Positions 1 through 8,769 of a stretch of DNA of 64,000 bases are shown here, piece by piece. Position numbers and translations under genes: made by a program. Where the stretch lies: the NCBI RefSeq assembly GCF_000763885.1, contig NZ_JRKO01000025.1:1-64000 (forward strand). The letters are read 5' to 3'. Under the pieces are notes generated by a model. The model saw nothing but the letters and a program-made list of their open reading frames with translations, was not told the DNA's origin and made no database searches. This DNA comes from Paracoccus versutus. GTDB taxonomy: Bacteria > Pseudomonadota > Alphaproteobacteria > Rhodobacterales > Rhodobacteraceae. Every line of letters begins with the position of its first letter. The stretch's first letter is position 1.

Positions 1-1
1 G

Positions 2-712
2 GTGGTGCTGGAGCTGGGCGGCAAGAACCCCTGCATCGTGCTGGACGATGCCGAGGACCTGGACGCGGTGGCGGCGCATGTGGTGAACGGCGCGTTCTGG
101 AACATGGGGCAGAACTGCTCGGCCGCCTCGCGGCTGATCGTGCAGCGCGGCATCAGGGACCGGCTGCTGGAGAAGGTCCGGGCCGAGGCCGCGACCTGGC
201 TGGTCGGCGATCCGCTGGATCCGGCGAACCGCGTGGGTCCGCTTGTCTCGAAGGCGCATTTCGACAAGGTCAGCAGCTATCTGGATGCGGCGAAATCGGA
301 AACCGTGCTGGTCGGCGGCAATGTCGTCAGCCCCGGCTTCATCGAGCCGACCATCGTCGAGACCGCGCGCGATTCCCGGCTGGCGGTGGAGGAGATCTTC
401 GGCCCGATCCTGACGGTGATCGTGGTGGACAGTTTCGAGGAGGCGATCGCGGTTGCCAACGACACCGACTACGGGCTTGCGGCCTCGATCTTCTCGGCCA
501 ACGGCAAGCGGGCCTTGCGCGGGGCGCGGGCCTTGCGGGCGGGCACGGTGACGGTGAACAGCTTCGGCGAGGGCGACGTGACCACCCCCTTCGGCGGCTA
601 CAAGCAATCGGGCTTCGGCGGCCGCGACAACAGCGTCCACGCCCATGACCAGTACACCCAGCTCAAGACAATCTGGATCGACCTCAACCAGCAAGACGAG
701 AGCCTGGGCTAG
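2..712 (+). CDS. NAD(P)-dependent aldehyde dehydrogenase, C-terminal half (5' end outside window)
   Basis: Oxidises an aldehyde to the carboxylate in the cytoplasm. The reading frame is already open at the window edge, so about half the protein (some 250 residues of a usual ~490) is missing. What remains starts at the ELGGKNP motif, whose Glu (residue 4 of the visible part) is the general base. The catalytic Cys follows in GQNCSAASR (residue 39), and the EEIFGPIL motif near residue 130 belongs to the cofactor site. It lies directly upstream of an ornithine cyclodeaminase-like gene on the same strand, which hints at amino-acid or polyamine catabolism. The substrate cannot be told from this half. 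Confidence 0.9.
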   Translation: MVLELGGKNPCIVLDDAEDLDAVAAHVVNGAFWNMGQNCSAASRLIVQRGIRDRLLEKVRAEAATWLVGDPLDPANRVGPLVSKAHFDKVSSYLDAAKSETVLVGGNVVSPGFIEPTIVETARDSRLAVEEIFGPILTVIVVDSFEEAIAVANDTDYGLAASIFSANGKRALRGARALRAGTVTVNSFGEGDVTTPFGGYKQSGFGGRDNSVHAHDQYTQLKTIWIDLNQQDESLG

Positions 713-718
713 CGCTCT

Positions 719-740
719 CCCAAGCCACCCGCTGCTTGGG
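719..740 (+). terminator. Short hairpin after the aldehyde dehydrogenase gene
   Basis: CCCAAGC at 719-725 pairs with GCTTGGG at 734-740 across an 8-base loop, 7 bases after the stop codon. There is no T-run, so termination is only a guess. The rest of the gap to position 1012 shows nothing I recognise. Confidence 0.3.
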
Positions 741-1012
741 GACGGGCGGCTTGAGGTGGCTGGGTGAAAAGCTTTTCAGGGATCCTGGTGCATCGAAAGA
801 GGCTTGCCCAGAATCGGGAACTTCGGGGCGGCGGCGTCGCATATCGCCGCTCGCCCGGGCCCAGGCATATGCTTCCTGCTTCAGCGACTGGACGAACGAG
901 CATGTTGCCCGTTATCAGTTGCGTCAGCGCAATCCGTGCCGGCCGGCCGGCCCCGCCATCACCATCGACTGTTTCGGCGCCCCGGTCGCCAGCTTTTCGG
1001 GAAGGAAAGACC

Positions 1013-1972
1013 ATGCTTCCAGCCGTGCTGACCTATGAGGCAAGCGTCCATGCGCTGAGCTGGCCGGGTGCGATAGACGCCCTGCGCCGTGGCCACCGGC
1101 TGCCGCGGCCCGAGCAGGGCGACTTGCTGCTGGGTTCGGGCGATGCCAGGCTGCTGAACCGGGCCGCCCGGATCGAAGGCCTCGGCTTCGCGATCAAGGG
1201 CGACAGCATCTTTCCAGGCAATGCCGCCAAGGGCCTGCCCACGGTGCATGGCGCGGTGCTGCTCTACGATCCCGATTGCGGCGCCGTGCGCGCCGTGATC
1301 GACAGCCAGCTGGTCACGCAGGTGAAGACCGTGGCCGACAGCCTGCTGGGCGCGCAATGCCTGGCGCGCCCGGACAGCCGGCATCTGCTGATCGTCGGTG
1401 CCGGTGCGGTGGCGGCGACGCTGGCGCGCGGCTATGACGCGGCCTTTCCCGGCATCGAGCGGATCTCGATCTGGTCGCGGCGGACCGAGCAGGCCCAGGC
1501 GCTGGCCGCGACGCTGGGCGATCTGCGGGCCAAGGTCGCGGCCGTCGAGAACCTGCCCGAGGCCGTGGGCCAGGCCGACATCGTCTCGGCCGCTACCATG
1601 GCGCGGCAGCCGGTCCTGCTGGGCGAATGGGTGCGGCCGGGCACGCATGTCGACCTGATCGGCGCCTTCACCCCCGAAATGCGCGAGGCCGACGACGCCC
1701 TGATCGCCTCGGCCCTGGTCTATGTGGATTTCGTCGACACGGTCGTGGACCGGATCGGCGAGATCATGCAGCCGATCCTCTCGGGCGCCATCAGCCGCGG
1801 CCATGTGCAAGGCGACCTCTACGATCTGGTGGCGGCGGACGGGTCCAGCCGCCGGTCCGATGACCAGGTCACGCTGTTCAAGAACGGCGGCGGCGCGCAT
1901 CTGGACCTGATGATCGCCAGCTATGTCGTCGAGGCGGTCGAGGCGTCAAGGATCTGTTCCACGGATGGATAG
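1013..1972 (+). CDS. Ornithine cyclodeaminase / mu-crystallin family protein
   Basis: Family members either cyclise ornithine to proline with loss of ammonia or reduce cyclic ketimines and similar imino acids, using NAD(P)H. The 319-residue product has the substrate-site segment GFAIKGDSIFPGNAAKG (about residues 58-74), a Rossmann motif GAGAVAATLARG (129-140) and the conserved segment VDLIGAFTPEMREAD near residue 213, whose acidic residue is catalytic in ornithine cyclodeaminase. I chose ATG at 1013 because GGAAGG lies just upstream and the family length fits; the frame stays open further upstream without homology. With proC and the amino-acid transporter on the other strand nearby, a role in proline-like or cyclic amino-acid metabolism is plausible. 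The exact substrate is unknown. Confidence 0.88.
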   Translation: MLPAVLTYEASVHALSWPGAIDALRRGHRLPRPEQGDLLLGSGDARLLNRAARIEGLGFAIKGDSIFPGNAAKGLPTVHGAVLLYDPDCGAVRAVIDSQLVTQVKTVADSLLGAQCLARPDSRHLLIVGAGAVAATLARGYDAAFPGIERISIWSRRTEQAQALAATLGDLRAKVAAVENLPEAVGQADIVSAATMARQPVLLGEWVRPGTHVDLIGAFTPEMREADDALIASALVYVDFVDTVVDRIGEIMQPILSGAISRGHVQGDLYDLVAADGSSRRSDDQVTLFKNGGGAHLDLMIASYVVEAVEASRICSTDG

Positions 1973-2116
1973 GCCCGCGCCCCGGACGCGGATCTTGTGG
2001 CTTGTCATGCGTCCAGGTTTTCTTGGCAGGCCCGCCGGATCACCGAGCGACCCGAAGCGGTTGCCAAGGCAGCGGGTGAGTGACACGGCCCACAAACAGG
2101 GGCGAAGGGGATCGTC

Positions 2117-2332
2117 GTGGCCAAAGCCGAGCCGCTGGGAAGCCTTGTCGCGCGGATCGCGCGTTGGTTGCCCGGCCGCGTGATCGTCGCGGATGCCGCC
2201 CTCGGTCGCACGCGGATCCGCGGCCTTTTCGACATCTCCGACCCCGAGCGCGCGCTGGACGCCGCCGTCCGCCCGACCGGCGGCCGGTTGCGCCGGGTCT
2301 CGGGTCTGTTGGCGGTCATCTCCAGCGTCTGA
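2117..2332 (+). pseudogene. FecR C-terminal domain remnant
   Basis: The 71 codons match only the end of FecR anti-sigma regulators. The run LVARIARWLPGRVIVAD followed by IRGLFDISDPERALDA is the usual FecR C-terminal signature. The same domain in the intact FecR at 28.6 kb reads LGEVLAEIARWRGG. The membrane segment and the N-terminal sigma-binding region are missing. Together with the receptor stump just downstream it marks a deleted FecIR-TonB receptor set. The flanking 1973-2116 shows nothing recognisable. Confidence 0.7.
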
Positions 2333-2388
2333 ACTTTTTTCGGCAATCGACCGAGTGAATCGCCCGCCCGGTTGTCTTAGTCATAAGG

Positions 2389-2775
2389 TTGGGCAATGCC
2401 TACAACCACGACAAGAACGTAAGGCATGGCGCGGTTTATCACGCCCTGACCCCGCGGCACATGCTGAAGCTGTGGACGGACTACACCCTGCCGGGCGTAT
2501 ACTCCCGATGGACCGGCGTGACGGTGAAAGGCCGCCATGGCACCTCGGGGACCGCGCGGATCGGCGGAGCGAGCCAGGACTACCGGATCCGGCAGGGCGG
2601 CCATGCGGTTGGGGACGCGCATGTCAGCTGCCGGATCGACGATCCGTGGCAGATGGCGCTGAACGTCAACGATGTCTTCGACCAGTACTATAATTCGGTG
2701 CTGGGCCCGCCCACCGGCGGCAACGGGTATGGCGAGCCGAGGAACGCCACGCTGACGCTGCGCGGGCGGTTCTGA
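2389..2775 (+). pseudogene. TonB-dependent siderophore receptor, C-terminal remnant
   Basis: About 128 codons encode the last strands of a siderophore receptor barrel. The segments TPRHMLKLWTDYTLPG, ALNVNDVFDQYY and YGEPRNATLTLRGRF are characteristic of the FhuE/FpvA-like group, and the protein ends correctly on an aromatic residue. About 600 residues of plug and barrel are absent and no export signal exists, so it cannot work. A small hairpin without a T-run (GGAAGGC at 2836-2842, GCCTTCC at 2846-2852) lies downstream. Nothing else is visible up to proC. Confidence 0.75.
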
Positions 2776-3011
2776 CCTTGCCGGGCCGTCGCCGATCCGT
2801 TCGGCGATACCGCGCTGCAAGGCGCCGCCCGGTCGGGAAGGCTCAGCCTTCCGCTGACTCCCTTCGCGCTGGCCTTCTGCCGGCACCGGCCTGCAGGCGC
2901 CGGCCCGGTCCGCGCGGGTGGACGGGAAGGGCGGTGGAGATGGTGGAAACCGGCAAGGCGAAGGCCGCTTGCCGGCGGCTGCTTACCGGAGCCCCGTCCT
3001 GCCGGGAGCGG

Positions 3012-3842
3012 CTATTGCCGGGGGCTTTCCGGCGCGGCGGTTCGGGAAAGCTCTCGCGCCCGCTGCGCGGCGGCGGCGACGGCTTTCAGGCAAAGTTCCG
3101 GCAACGCGCCTTCTGCTTCGAAGACGGCCAGACCGGCCTCGGTCGTGCCCGCCTTGCTGGTCACGGCTTTCTTCAGCTCTTCCGCCGTCCGGGGATCGGC
3201 ATGCATGAGTTCGGCGGCGCCGCGGAAGGTTTGGCGCACCAGCAGGTCGGCAAGCGCGGCATCCATGCCCGACGCCACGGCCGCTTCCATCATGTATTGC
3301 GCAAAGGCGAATATGTAGCCCGGCCCGCTGCCCGCGACCGCGGTTGCCGCATCGATCAGGGTTTCGTCCGAAAGCCAGCGGAACTGGCCGACGGCCTCGA
3401 ACAGCGTCGCGACCATGCGCCGGTCGGCCTGGGTCAGCCCATCCGCGGCAACTCCGACGGTCATCGCCTGCCCGACAAGGGCGGGCAGGTTCGGCATGGT
3501 CCGCGCGATCCTTTCGCTGCCGAGCCGTGCTGCAAGCGCGTCCAACGTGACGCCCGCCATGATCGAGGCGATGGCGCCGGAGCGGATCACCGAAATCGCC
3601 AAGGGGGAGAGCTCGGCAAATTGCTGCGGTTTCACGCAGAGGATGCCGAGATCGAACCTGGCCTCCCCGAGCTTTGCGAAGTCCGGGTGGGTCTCGACCG
3701 CCATGCCGGCGGGCAGAAGCGCCTTTGCCCGCTCGGGCGAGGGGTCGACGACGGTGATCCTCGCATGGGGGATCGCCCGCATCGCGGCAGAGGCGATCGC
3801 GCCACCCATGTTGCCGCAGCCGACAAACAGAAACCGTCTCAT
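3012..3842 (-). CDS. proC: Pyrroline-5-carboxylate reductase
   Basis: Reduces 1-pyrroline-5-carboxylate (or a related cyclic imino acid) to L-proline with NAD(P)H in the cytoplasm. The 276 residues are the normal length. The N-terminal dinucleotide motif is VGCGNMG (residues 7-13), CVKPQQ follows near residue 70, and the C-terminal half holds AGSGPGYIFAFAQYMMEA and SKAGTTEAGL. The latter deviates from the usual SPGGTT, which may point to a non-housekeeping paralogue. It is the last gene of the minus-strand operon, 13 bases behind the ClC gene, with an aminotransferase homologue and amino-acid importer upstream. A catabolic role on an imported cyclic or cationic amino acid is therefore as likely as proline synthesis. 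Confidence 0.88.
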   Translation of the reverse strand: MRRFLFVGCGNMGGAIASAAMRAIPHARITVVDPSPERAKALLPAGMAVETHPDFAKLGEARFDLGILCVKPQQFAELSPLAISVIRSGAIASIMAGVTLDALAARLGSERIARTMPNLPALVGQAMTVGVAADGLTQADRRMVATLFEAVGQFRWLSDETLIDAATAVAGSGPGYIFAFAQYMMEAAVASGMDAALADLLVRQTFRGAAELMHADPRTAEELKKAVTSKAGTTEAGLAVFEAEGALPELCLKAVAAAAQRARELSRTAAPESPRQ

Positions 3843-3855
3843 GTCCTGATCCTTT

Positions 3856-5616
3856 CTAGCCGCGCTGGGGATAAAGCCGGCGGTTGACCTCGTTCGAATA
3901 GCGCCGCAGGCAATATTGCTCGTTCAGCGTGCCGAGAACCCGGTGGTCCGCGTCCAATACCGCGAGCGTATCGGCCTCGTGGCGGCCGAATGCCAAGATC
4001 GCCTCGCGCACCGTCTGGTCGGGCCGCAACCATGCCGATGTCTGGTGGGCGATGGAGGCAAGCGGCATCTGCGGGTCCAGCCCTTCGCCATAAAGTTCGC
4101 TGGTGATGCACAGCCCGGCATAGCGGCCGGCGTGGTCCACCATCGGCACCGCCTTGGTCGAGCCCGGCGGAAACCGGCGCCGGGCCTCTGCCAGCTTCAT
4201 CGATGCCGGTGCCTCGGACGCGACGCGACGCATCATCTTTCCGACGCTGAGTTCGCGCACCCAGCCGATGTCCGCGGCCGACCGGATCGTTTCCCCCCGG
4301 ATATGGAAACGCCAGGTGGAAAAGCTGAAGCCGAAGAACTGCCGCACGATTGCCGTGGCGATCAGCGCGGCAAACAGCACCGCAAGCGCCAGCGGCAGGC
4401 TCTTGGTCGTCTCGAGGGCAAGGAAGCACATCGCCAGGGGGGCGCCGATCACCGCCGTCGCCAGGGCGCACATGCCGACCACGGCAAAGACGACGATGGG
4501 CAATTCCAGCCCGAATGCCATCAGCCAGGCGATGCCGAGGATCTTGCCCAGGATGGCCCCGAGCAGAAGCGACGCAAAGAACAGCCCGCCCCGGAAGCCC
4601 GACCCGATGGAGATGACCGAGGCGAGCGCCTTCAGCACGAAAAGCAGGACAAGGGCACCCAGCGTCAGGTTGCTGCCGAACACCACGTCCATCGCGCCAT
4701 GGCCGGAGGACAGCACGCGCGGCGTCGCCAATGCCAGCAGGCCGACGCAAAGCCCGCCGACAACCGGCTGGCTCCATCCCGGCAGGACGCTTTTGCGGAA
4801 CGTGTTCTCGGTCGCAGAAACGGCGCGCATGATCAGGATGCCGACCACGGCAGAGATGACGGCAAGCACGGCGATGGGGATGAAGGACGGTGCCGGGATC
4901 TGGCCGGCGAAATAAAGGTCCAGCCCGTGATGCCCGCCGACGAGGCGGGTGACGGCCGTCGCGGAAATCGCGGCGGCAAGGACGGGCAGAAGCGCGGCGA
5001 CCGTATAGGAGGCCAGGACAAGCTCGAAGGCATAGAACGCCCCGGTCAGCGGCGCGTCGAAGGCGGCGGCAATCGCGCCCCCGGCACCGGCGGCGACCAG
5101 CTGGCGCAGGTCTTCCCGGCGCAGGCGAAGCTTTTGGCCGCCCCATGAGGCGAGGGCCGAAGCGGCTTGGGTATAGGCCGCCTCCATCCCGACCGAGGCG
5201 CCGAACCCGCTGGAAACCATGGTCTGCCCGGAAATGAACAGGCTGCCGGGCACGGCGATCTTGCCGCCGGTCACGGCATTGGCCTCGATCGGGTCGGCGA
5301 CGCGCCGGAACCAGCGCTGGCCGATCAGATAGGACGCGCCGAGCAGGATACCGCCGGCCAGCGGGCCGGATAGGGCGCGCAAAGGGTTCACGCTTTCCGC
5401 GCCGCTGACCTCGCCGGCGGAATCGAAGATCAGGACGGCCATGAAGGTCACGGCTTCCTGCATCAGGACCACCGCGCCGCCGGCGACGATCCCGATCACG
5501 GCCGCGATCACCGTATAGGCGATCTCGCTGCGGCGGACCAGCGCGCGCAGGCGGAAGGGGGCGAGCAGGCGCCGCAACCGATGGCGCCTGCGATTGAATC
5601 CGGTTCGCTTTGCCAC
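3856..5616 (-). CDS. ClC-family chloride channel/transporter with C-terminal CBS-like region
   Basis: Membrane protein of 586 residues that should carry chloride or another small anion, probably as a proton antiporter. About ten hydrophobic segments span residues 30-430. Family landmarks are VPGSLF (first anion motif), GASVGMEAAYTQ (the GxExP motif, with the gating Glu kept but the Pro replaced by Ala), AAFDAPLTGAFYAFE and GSGFRGGLFFASL (the GxFxP motif). The soluble tail from about residue 440 has the spacing of a CBS pair. It begins 4 bases after the aminotransferase gene stops and reads into proC, so it belongs to the amino-acid operon. Its physiological link to that operon is unclear. Confidence 0.88.
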   Translation of the reverse strand: MAKRTGFNRRRHRLRRLLAPFRLRALVRRSEIAYTVIAAVIGIVAGGAVVLMQEAVTFMAVLIFDSAGEVSGAESVNPLRALSGPLAGGILLGASYLIGQRWFRRVADPIEANAVTGGKIAVPGSLFISGQTMVSSGFGASVGMEAAYTQAASALASWGGQKLRLRREDLRQLVAAGAGGAIAAAFDAPLTGAFYAFELVLASYTVAALLPVLAAAISATAVTRLVGGHHGLDLYFAGQIPAPSFIPIAVLAVISAVVGILIMRAVSATENTFRKSVLPGWSQPVVGGLCVGLLALATPRVLSSGHGAMDVVFGSNLTLGALVLLFVLKALASVISIGSGFRGGLFFASLLLGAILGKILGIAWLMAFGLELPIVVFAVVGMCALATAVIGAPLAMCFLALETTKSLPLALAVLFAALIATAIVRQFFGFSFSTWRFHIRGETIRSAADIGWVRELSVGKMMRRVASEAPASMKLAEARRRFPPGSTKAVPMVDHAGRYAGLCITSELYGEGLDPQMPLASIAHQTSAWLRPDQTVREAILAFGRHEADTLAVLDADHRVLGTLNEQYCLRRYSNEVNRRLYPQRG

Positions 5617-5620
5617 CGGC

Positions 5621-6535
5621 TTACTGCGAAATATACTCTTGGTAGAGTTGGTTGATCCGGGCGGTGCGGGCGCCGGGCTTCCCGTCCCCGATGGGGCGGC
5701 CGTCGATCATCGCGACCGGGGTGATCCCCCCGAGCGTGCCGGTGACGAAGGCCTCGTCCGCGGAATAGACCTCGGCCAGGGTGAAAGGCTTTTCGCGCAC
5801 GGTGAAGCCCGCTTCGCGCCAGATATGGATCGCCTTTTTCCGGGTGATGCCGTTGAAGCAGGTCAGCCCTTCCGAGGTCCAAAGCTCGTCGCCCCGGAAG
5901 ATGAAGAAATTGGTCGAGTTGCAGGAGGCCACGAAACCCCGGTCGTCGAGCATCAGCGCCTCGTCCGCGCCCATGTTGATCGCCTGGATGAGGGCCTGGA
6001 TGAAATTCAGGCGGCTGTGCGAGTTCAGCCGCAGGTCGAACACGTCCGGCGTCGAGCAGCGGATGGTGGAGGTCATCAGCTTCAGCCCCTTCTTCTTCAG
6101 TTCGGGGTTCGGCTGCTTGTATTCGGCGACGATCACGATGGTCGCGCCGGCGACGACGAAGCGCGGATCCTGGTTCGGCGTCGACTTCAGCCCGCGCGAG
6201 ATCATCAGCCGGATATGGACGCCGTCCTCCATCCCGTTGTGGCGCAGGCATTTCCAGACCTCCTCGACCAGGCCCTGCTTGGAAAGGCCGATGTCCAGCT
6301 GGATCGAACGCGCGCCTTCGAAGATGCGGTCCATATGCTCGTTGATGGCCAGAAGCTTGCCGTTGACCAGGCGAAGACCTTCCCACACGCCGTCGCCTAG
6401 GACGAAGCCCGCATCGAAGATCGACACCTTCGCCTCGTCGCGCTTGTAGAACTGGCCGTTGACATAGATCTCGACGGATTCGTTGCGCGGATCCTTGACA
6501 TAGCTTTGCGACGAAGCGCTGCTCTGCGGAGTCAT
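5621..6535 (-). CDS. Class IV (branched-chain/D-amino-acid type) aminotransferase homologue, lysine not found
   Basis: The 304-residue protein has the fold-type IV pattern of BCAT and D-amino-acid transaminases: FDAGFVLGDGVWEGLR (40-55), DEALMLDDRGFVASCNSTNFF (191-211, cofactor phosphate region), FNGITRKKAI and VTGTLGGITPV near the C-terminus. The Schiff-base lysine should lie about 21 residues before DEALMLD. That stretch reads LNSHSRLNF (170-178) and has no lysine; the nearest candidate is Arg175. I believe relatives carry HSKLN here, but this is memory. The enzyme may have a shifted lysine, a different chemistry or no transaminase activity. It follows the ABC ATPase in the operon and precedes the ClC gene. 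Confidence 0.8.
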   Translation of the reverse strand: MTPQSSASSQSYVKDPRNESVEIYVNGQFYKRDEAKVSIFDAGFVLGDGVWEGLRLVNGKLLAINEHMDRIFEGARSIQLDIGLSKQGLVEEVWKCLRHNGMEDGVHIRLMISRGLKSTPNQDPRFVVAGATIVIVAEYKQPNPELKKKGLKLMTSTIRCSTPDVFDLRLNSHSRLNFIQALIQAINMGADEALMLDDRGFVASCNSTNFFIFRGDELWTSEGLTCFNGITRKKAIHIWREAGFTVREKPFTLAEVYSADEAFVTGTLGGITPVAMIDGRPIGDGKPGARTARINQLYQEYISQ

Positions 6536-6561
6536 TTCAGTGTCCTTTGATATGTGGAAGC

Positions 6562-7332
6562 TCAGAAGGCGAATTCGCCGAAACGGCGCAGGAATTCCTG
6601 CGTGCGGGCTTGCCGCGGGTTTTTCAGAACCTCGTCCGGCGTGCCGACCTCGTGGAACACGCCGTCCGCCAGGAAGATGACCTTGGTCGCGAAATGATAG
6701 GCGAATCCAAGCTCATGCGTGACCAGAAGCATGGTGCGGCCTTCCTCGGCAAGGTGATTGATCACCCGCAGGACCTCGCCCACCAGTTCCGGGTCGAGCG
6801 AGGATGTCGGCTCGTCGAAAAGCAGGATCTCGGGTTTCATCGACAGGGCGCGGGCAATGGCCACGCGCTGCTGCTGGCCGCCGGAAAGGCGGCCGGGCCA
6901 GGCATCGACCTTTTCCGACAGGCCGACCTTGTCGAGTTCCTGCAGGGCGATTTCCCGTGCCTGCTCCCTCGCCATGCCCTTGACGGTGACAAGCCCCTCC
7001 ATGACGTTCTGAAGCACGGTCATATGCGGGAAAAGGTTGAACTGCTGGAACACCATCCCCACGCGTTCGCGCACCGCGCACAGCTGGCGTTCCGGGTAGG
7101 TGACCTGGCCGTTCCTTTCGGTGCCGATGCGCTTGCCGTCCAGCCAGATTTCGCCCTCGCTCAGCGTTTCCATGAAGTTCATGCAGCGCAGGAAGGTGGA
7201 CTTGCCCGAGCCCGATCCGCCGATGATCGCGATGCGCTCTCCCGCTGCGACGGAAAAGTCGATGCCCCTGAGGACGTGGTGGTCGCCGAACCGCTTGTGC
7301 AGGCCCTTGATCTCGAGAATTGGCTTTTGCAT
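6562..7332 (-). CDS. Polar amino-acid ABC transporter, ATP-binding protein
   Basis: Cytoplasmic ATPase that powers import with the two permeases and binding protein of the same operon. The 256 residues contain Walker [10 protein letters not shown] (38-46), the Q-loop in [16 protein letters not shown], the signature [15 protein letters not shown] and Walker [15 protein letters not shown], in the GlnQ/HisP arrangement. It starts 19 bases after the second permease and is followed by the aminotransferase homologue. No regulatory site separates them, so it is transcribed from the gntR promoter. Confidence 0.93.
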   Translation of the reverse strand: MQKPILEIKGLHKRFGDHHVLRGIDFSVAAGERIAIIGGSGSGKSTFLRCMNFMETLSEGEIWLDGKRIGTERNGQVTYPERQLCAVRERVGMVFQQFNLFPHMTVLQNVMEGLVTVKGMAREQAREIALQELDKVGLSEKVDAWPGRLSGGQQQRVAIARALSMKPEILLFDEPTSSLDPELVGEVLRVINHLAEEGRTMLLVTHELGFAYHFATKVIFLADGVFHEVGTPDEVLKNPRQARTQEFLRRFGEFAF

Positions 7333-7351
7333 GGGGTATCCTTTCCTTTGC

Positions 7352-8020
7352 TCAGGACGACCGCGCGAGGCGCTTTTCCAGACGCCCTGCCAGGAAGGTG
7401 CCGGGATAGATCAGCACGAAATAGATGAAGGCCACCGCCGTCAGGATCTCGAACGGGCGGTAATAGGTCGAGGACAGAAGCCGGCCCTGATACATCAGCT
7501 CGTGGACCGAGATGACCGAGGCGAGCGAGGACATCTTGGCGACCTCGATCATCCGGTTGGTGAAGGCGGGAAGCATCCTCTTGACCACCTGGGGCAGGAT
7601 CACCCGCCGCATCGCCTGGGCATGGGTCATGCCGATGGCCTTGGCCCCCTCCATCTGGCCGCGATGGATCGACTTGATGCCGCCCCGGAAGATCTCGGCC
7701 GAATAGGCCGTCGTGTTCAGCGTCAGCCCCAGCAGGGCCGCCGTGAAGGGGGTCAGCTGCACGCCGATCAGGATCGGGAAGGCGTAGAAGAACCAGATCA
7801 GCTGGATCAGCACCGGCGTGTCGCGGAACAGCTCGACATAGACCAGGCTCGGGATCGAGAGCCAGCGGCGCGACGACAGCCGGGCCTGCGAGATCAGGAA
7901 GCCGCCGATCAGCCCCAGCGCGATCGAGGGCAGCCAGATCTGGATCGTCACCCAAAGCCCGCGAGCAAGCACGGGCCAGTTGTCCAGGACGACGCTGAAA
8001 TCGGGGGAATAATTCATCAT
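7352..8020 (-). CDS. Polar amino-acid ABC transporter permease 2
   Basis: Inner-membrane permease of the HisM/GlnP group, 222 residues with about five hydrophobic segments. The EAA-type coupling loop is EGAKAIGMTHAQAMRRVILPQ near residue 115-135. It lies 7 bases behind the first permease, and the two share about the same length and layout, so they should form a heterodimeric pore. Confidence 0.92.
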   Translation of the reverse strand: MMNYSPDFSVVLDNWPVLARGLWVTIQIWLPSIALGLIGGFLISQARLSSRRWLSIPSLVYVELFRDTPVLIQLIWFFYAFPILIGVQLTPFTAALLGLTLNTTAYSAEIFRGGIKSIHRGQMEGAKAIGMTHAQAMRRVILPQVVKRMLPAFTNRMIEVAKMSSLASVISVHELMYQGRLLSSTYYRPFEILTAVAFIYFVLIYPGTFLAGRLEKRLARSS

Positions 8021-8027
8021 CGGCCTC

Positions 8028-8693
8028 TTACTGATAGGCGGTCAGCCGGGCCTCGGCGAGGCGCGCGAGCTGGCTGGCGGTGACCAGCAGGACCAGATAC
8101 ATCAGCGCGATGGTCGTATAGACCTCGAGGGGCCGGAAGGTTTCGGCATTCACCATCATCGCCTGATAGAGCAGGTCCGCATAGGCGAGGGTCGAGGCCA
8201 GCGCCGTGGTCTTCAGCAATTCGAAGCTGCGCTCGATGAAGGGCGGGACCATGCGCGAAATCGCCTGCGGCACGATTATGCGCCGCATCAGCGCGGCATG
8301 GGTCATGCCAAGCGCGCGGGCGCCCTCCCACTGGCCGCGCTCGATCGAGACGATGCCGCCCCGGAACACCTCGGCATAGAAGGCGCCGGACTGCGTCGAA
8401 AGCGCCAGGACGGCCGCGACATAGGGATCGAGGCTGACGGACAGAAGCACCGGCAGCGCATAGAAGAACCAGAAGAAATGCACGATCGGCGGCGTATTGC
8501 GGTAGAACTCGATGAAGATCGCCGCGGGCCAGGAAAGCCATTTGCGCGGCGAAAGCCGCATCAGCACCAGCACCAGGCCGACGACGACGCCCAGAAGGAT
8601 CGACACGATCGCGATCTTGATCGTATTCAGGAAACCGATCGCAAGCATGTCGAAACGGGCAATGACCGGGCCGAAGTCCCAGGAATAGTCCAT
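8028..8693 (-). CDS. Polar amino-acid ABC transporter permease 1
   Basis: Inner-membrane permease of 221 residues, same family as its downstream neighbour. It has about five membrane segments and the coupling loop EGARALGMTHAALMRRIIVPQ. The 76-base gap from the binding-protein gene is the largest in the transporter operon, but it holds no clear terminator. Confidence 0.92.
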   Translation of the reverse strand: MDYSWDFGPVIARFDMLAIGFLNTIKIAIVSILLGVVVGLVLVLMRLSPRKWLSWPAAIFIEFYRNTPPIVHFFWFFYALPVLLSVSLDPYVAAVLALSTQSGAFYAEVFRGGIVSIERGQWEGARALGMTHAALMRRIIVPQAISRMVPPFIERSFELLKTTALASTLAYADLLYQAMMVNAETFRPLEVYTTIALMYLVLLVTASQLARLAEARLTAYQ

Positions 8694-8769
8694 CTGACAT
8701 CTTTCGCTTGGGGGGAAAAAGGCCGGCGCGCCCGGCCACGGGACCAGGCGGCGGGCCGTCCGGGGTGGT

